From: Spirochaetota bacterium
Lineage (GTDB): Bacteria > Spirochaetota > Spirochaetia > Treponematales > Treponemataceae
Assembly: GCA_029571425.1 (NCBI GenBank)
Contig: JAKPSR010000159.1
Span: 1-5,822, forward strand
Length of the DNA: 5,822 nt
Direction: 5' to 3'
The notes under the pieces are model-generated. The model searched no databases. It was not told the DNA's origin and saw only the letters and a program-made list of their open reading frames with translations. A program made the position numbers and the translations under genes. Shown piece after piece: positions 5,178-5,822 of the stretch (positions are counted from its first letter, which is position 1; each line of letters begins with the position of its first letter).

Positions 5178-5822
5178 CTAGAGCGCGCGCATCCTGTCAA
5201 GCAGTATGGCGCCGACTTCCTCGTCAAGGTGGTCGGTCATGCCCGGGACGCTGAACAGTTTCTTCACCACGAGCCCGGCCGCGCCGAGCGATACCGCGCG
5301 GTCCCCGTCGTTCGGGTACTCGATCGCGCACTTCCTGGGCGTTTGGTAGAGCCAGTTGCGCGCGAGCTCCCGTTCGAGATGCGGGCTTAGGATGTCGGGA
5401 TACCCGGCGAAGTCGCCGGTAACGACGATCTTGGTGATGTCGAAGGTGTTCGCGATCAGGGAGACGTTGTAGGCGAGCTCGCGGAAAACCCGGTCGAGGA
5501 CCGCGCGGTCGCCCGGGAGCCGCGCCGCGTCCTCGTCCGTGATCGAGAACTGCGAGTGGCTCGGCTTACCGTGGTCATAGAGAAGGCTGCGGAATTCCCC
5601 CGCCGTGAAGTTGTCGCCGTGGAAGACGCTGTCGCGGATCGATATCCCGATGCCGAACGCGATGCCGGTCCGGCGGTTTGACCCGACGTCGATATTCCGG
5701 AATTCCCCGAGCAGGGCGATGAAGTTCCTGTTTTCCGGGGTGCGCCTGAACGCGAGCTCGCTCCAGCAGCAGCAATTCGCGTCGTTCTCGACGAAGACCG
5801 GCACGCCGAGGCCCGCCTCGAG
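5178..5822 (-). CDS. ROK-family protein (sugar kinase/repressor type), C-terminal 214 residues, zinc motif absent
   Basis: The frame is open to the right edge (LEAGLG precedes GVPVFVENDAN), so the N-terminal part lies outside the window; a GTG at 5802-5804 is internal, not the start. VPVFVENDAN is the conserved ROK strand with the catalytic-type Asp. TGIAFGIGISIRDSVFHGDNFTAGEF (visible residues 52-77) matches the 'GtGIG.gii..g....G....AGE' loop, and AVSLGAAGLVVKKLF near the end matches the ROK 'a..lGAA..a' helix. The usual GH motif and CxCGxxGCxE zinc cluster are missing: the sequence after AGEF reads RSLLYDHGKPSHSQFS. Loss of this cluster argues against an ordinary glucokinase and fits a regulator of the NagC/XylR type, but the DNA-binding region that would decide is not visible. 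Convergent with gene C, 12 bp apart; its tail is duplicated in both array spacers. Confidence 0.85.
   Translation of the reverse strand, partial: LEAGLGVPVFVENDANCCCWSELAFRRTPENRNFIALLGEFRNIDVGSNRRTGIAFGIGISIRDSVFHGDNFTAGEFRSLLYDHGKPSHSQFSITDEDAARLPGDRAVLDRVFRELAYNVSLIANTFDITKIVVTGDFAGYPDILSPHLERELARNWLYQTPRKCAIEYPNDGDRAVSLGAAGLVVKKLFSVPGMTDHLDEEVGAILLDRMRAL

Larger units (their letters stand above)
2592..5201 (+). repeat. Three-copy tandem repeat: lipoprotein gene plus tail of the convergent ROK gene
   Basis: Three direct repeats of about 850-890 bp: from start codon to start codon A to B is 852 bp and B to C is 887 bp. Each unit runs from an AGGAGG-like ribosome binding site through a lipoprotein gene into about 30-45 bp corresponding to the antisense of the ROK gene's 3' end. 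Unit boundaries are approximately 2592-3442, 3443-4332 and 4333-5201. The 5' half of each unit is highly conserved; the 3' half is diverged with length differences. In the last unit the ROK tail is intact and continues into the full gene. Confidence 0.85.

Noticed and set aside
5802..5804. GTG as the start codon of the ROK gene.
   Set aside because: The frame stays open upstream with LEAGLG, which fits the normal ROK sequence before VPV.VENDAN; the gene starts beyond the window.

Overview
The window looks like a stretch of a GC-rich spirochaete chromosome (a Treponema/Spirochaeta-type relative). I infer this from the short signal peptides with relaxed lipoboxes, the single cadherin-like beta-sandwich domain in the small lipoproteins, and a ROK protein carrying AGEFRS where most ROK proteins carry a GEFGH-type motif. 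No RNA gene, CRISPR array, transposase or integrase is visible. The taxon is an inference and cannot be confirmed from the window alone.

Layout. (1) The left 2.45 kb is a minus-strand operon: a 713-aa lipoprotein built from about six beta-sandwich modules, overlapping by ATGA the start of a secreted GH26-like glycoside hydrolase that runs off the left edge. (2) A 149-bp divergent intergenic region (2456-2604) carries one sigma-70-like promoter per direction; both have the same GGTATACT -10 octamer. (3) On the plus strand lie three tandem paralogous lipoprotein genes (267, 279 and 273 aa), called A, B and C here. Their first ~133 residues align without gaps; their C-terminal halves are strongly diverged and locally AT-rich. 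(4) At the right edge, convergent with gene C and only 12 bp from it, is the 3' part of a ROK-family gene lacking the usual zinc-binding motif.

The most unusual point is how the tandem array is built. Both spacers between the lipoprotein genes (A-B and B-C) contain, on the minus strand and in frame, a decayed copy of the C-terminal end of the ROK gene: the intact gene ends ILLDRMRAL-stop, the B-C spacer reads LLIDRMHAL-stop and the A-B spacer reads ILLDRIHAL. The distance from lipoprotein stop to ROK stop is 12 nt in both the intact and the B-C copy. The ribosome binding sites of genes B and C are the antisense of the Leu-Leu codons of these relics. This points to tandem duplication of a unit made of lipoprotein gene plus ROK tail, with the breakpoint at or near the similarity between an AGGAGGAT Shine-Dalgarno sequence and ROK tail codons.

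Functionally, a GH26-like enzyme, a multi-module surface lipoprotein, a family of diversifying lipoproteins and a sugar-type regulator suggest a cell-surface, glycan-related locus. Only the enzyme and ROK families are recognised with reasonable confidence; the ligands of the lipoproteins are unknown.
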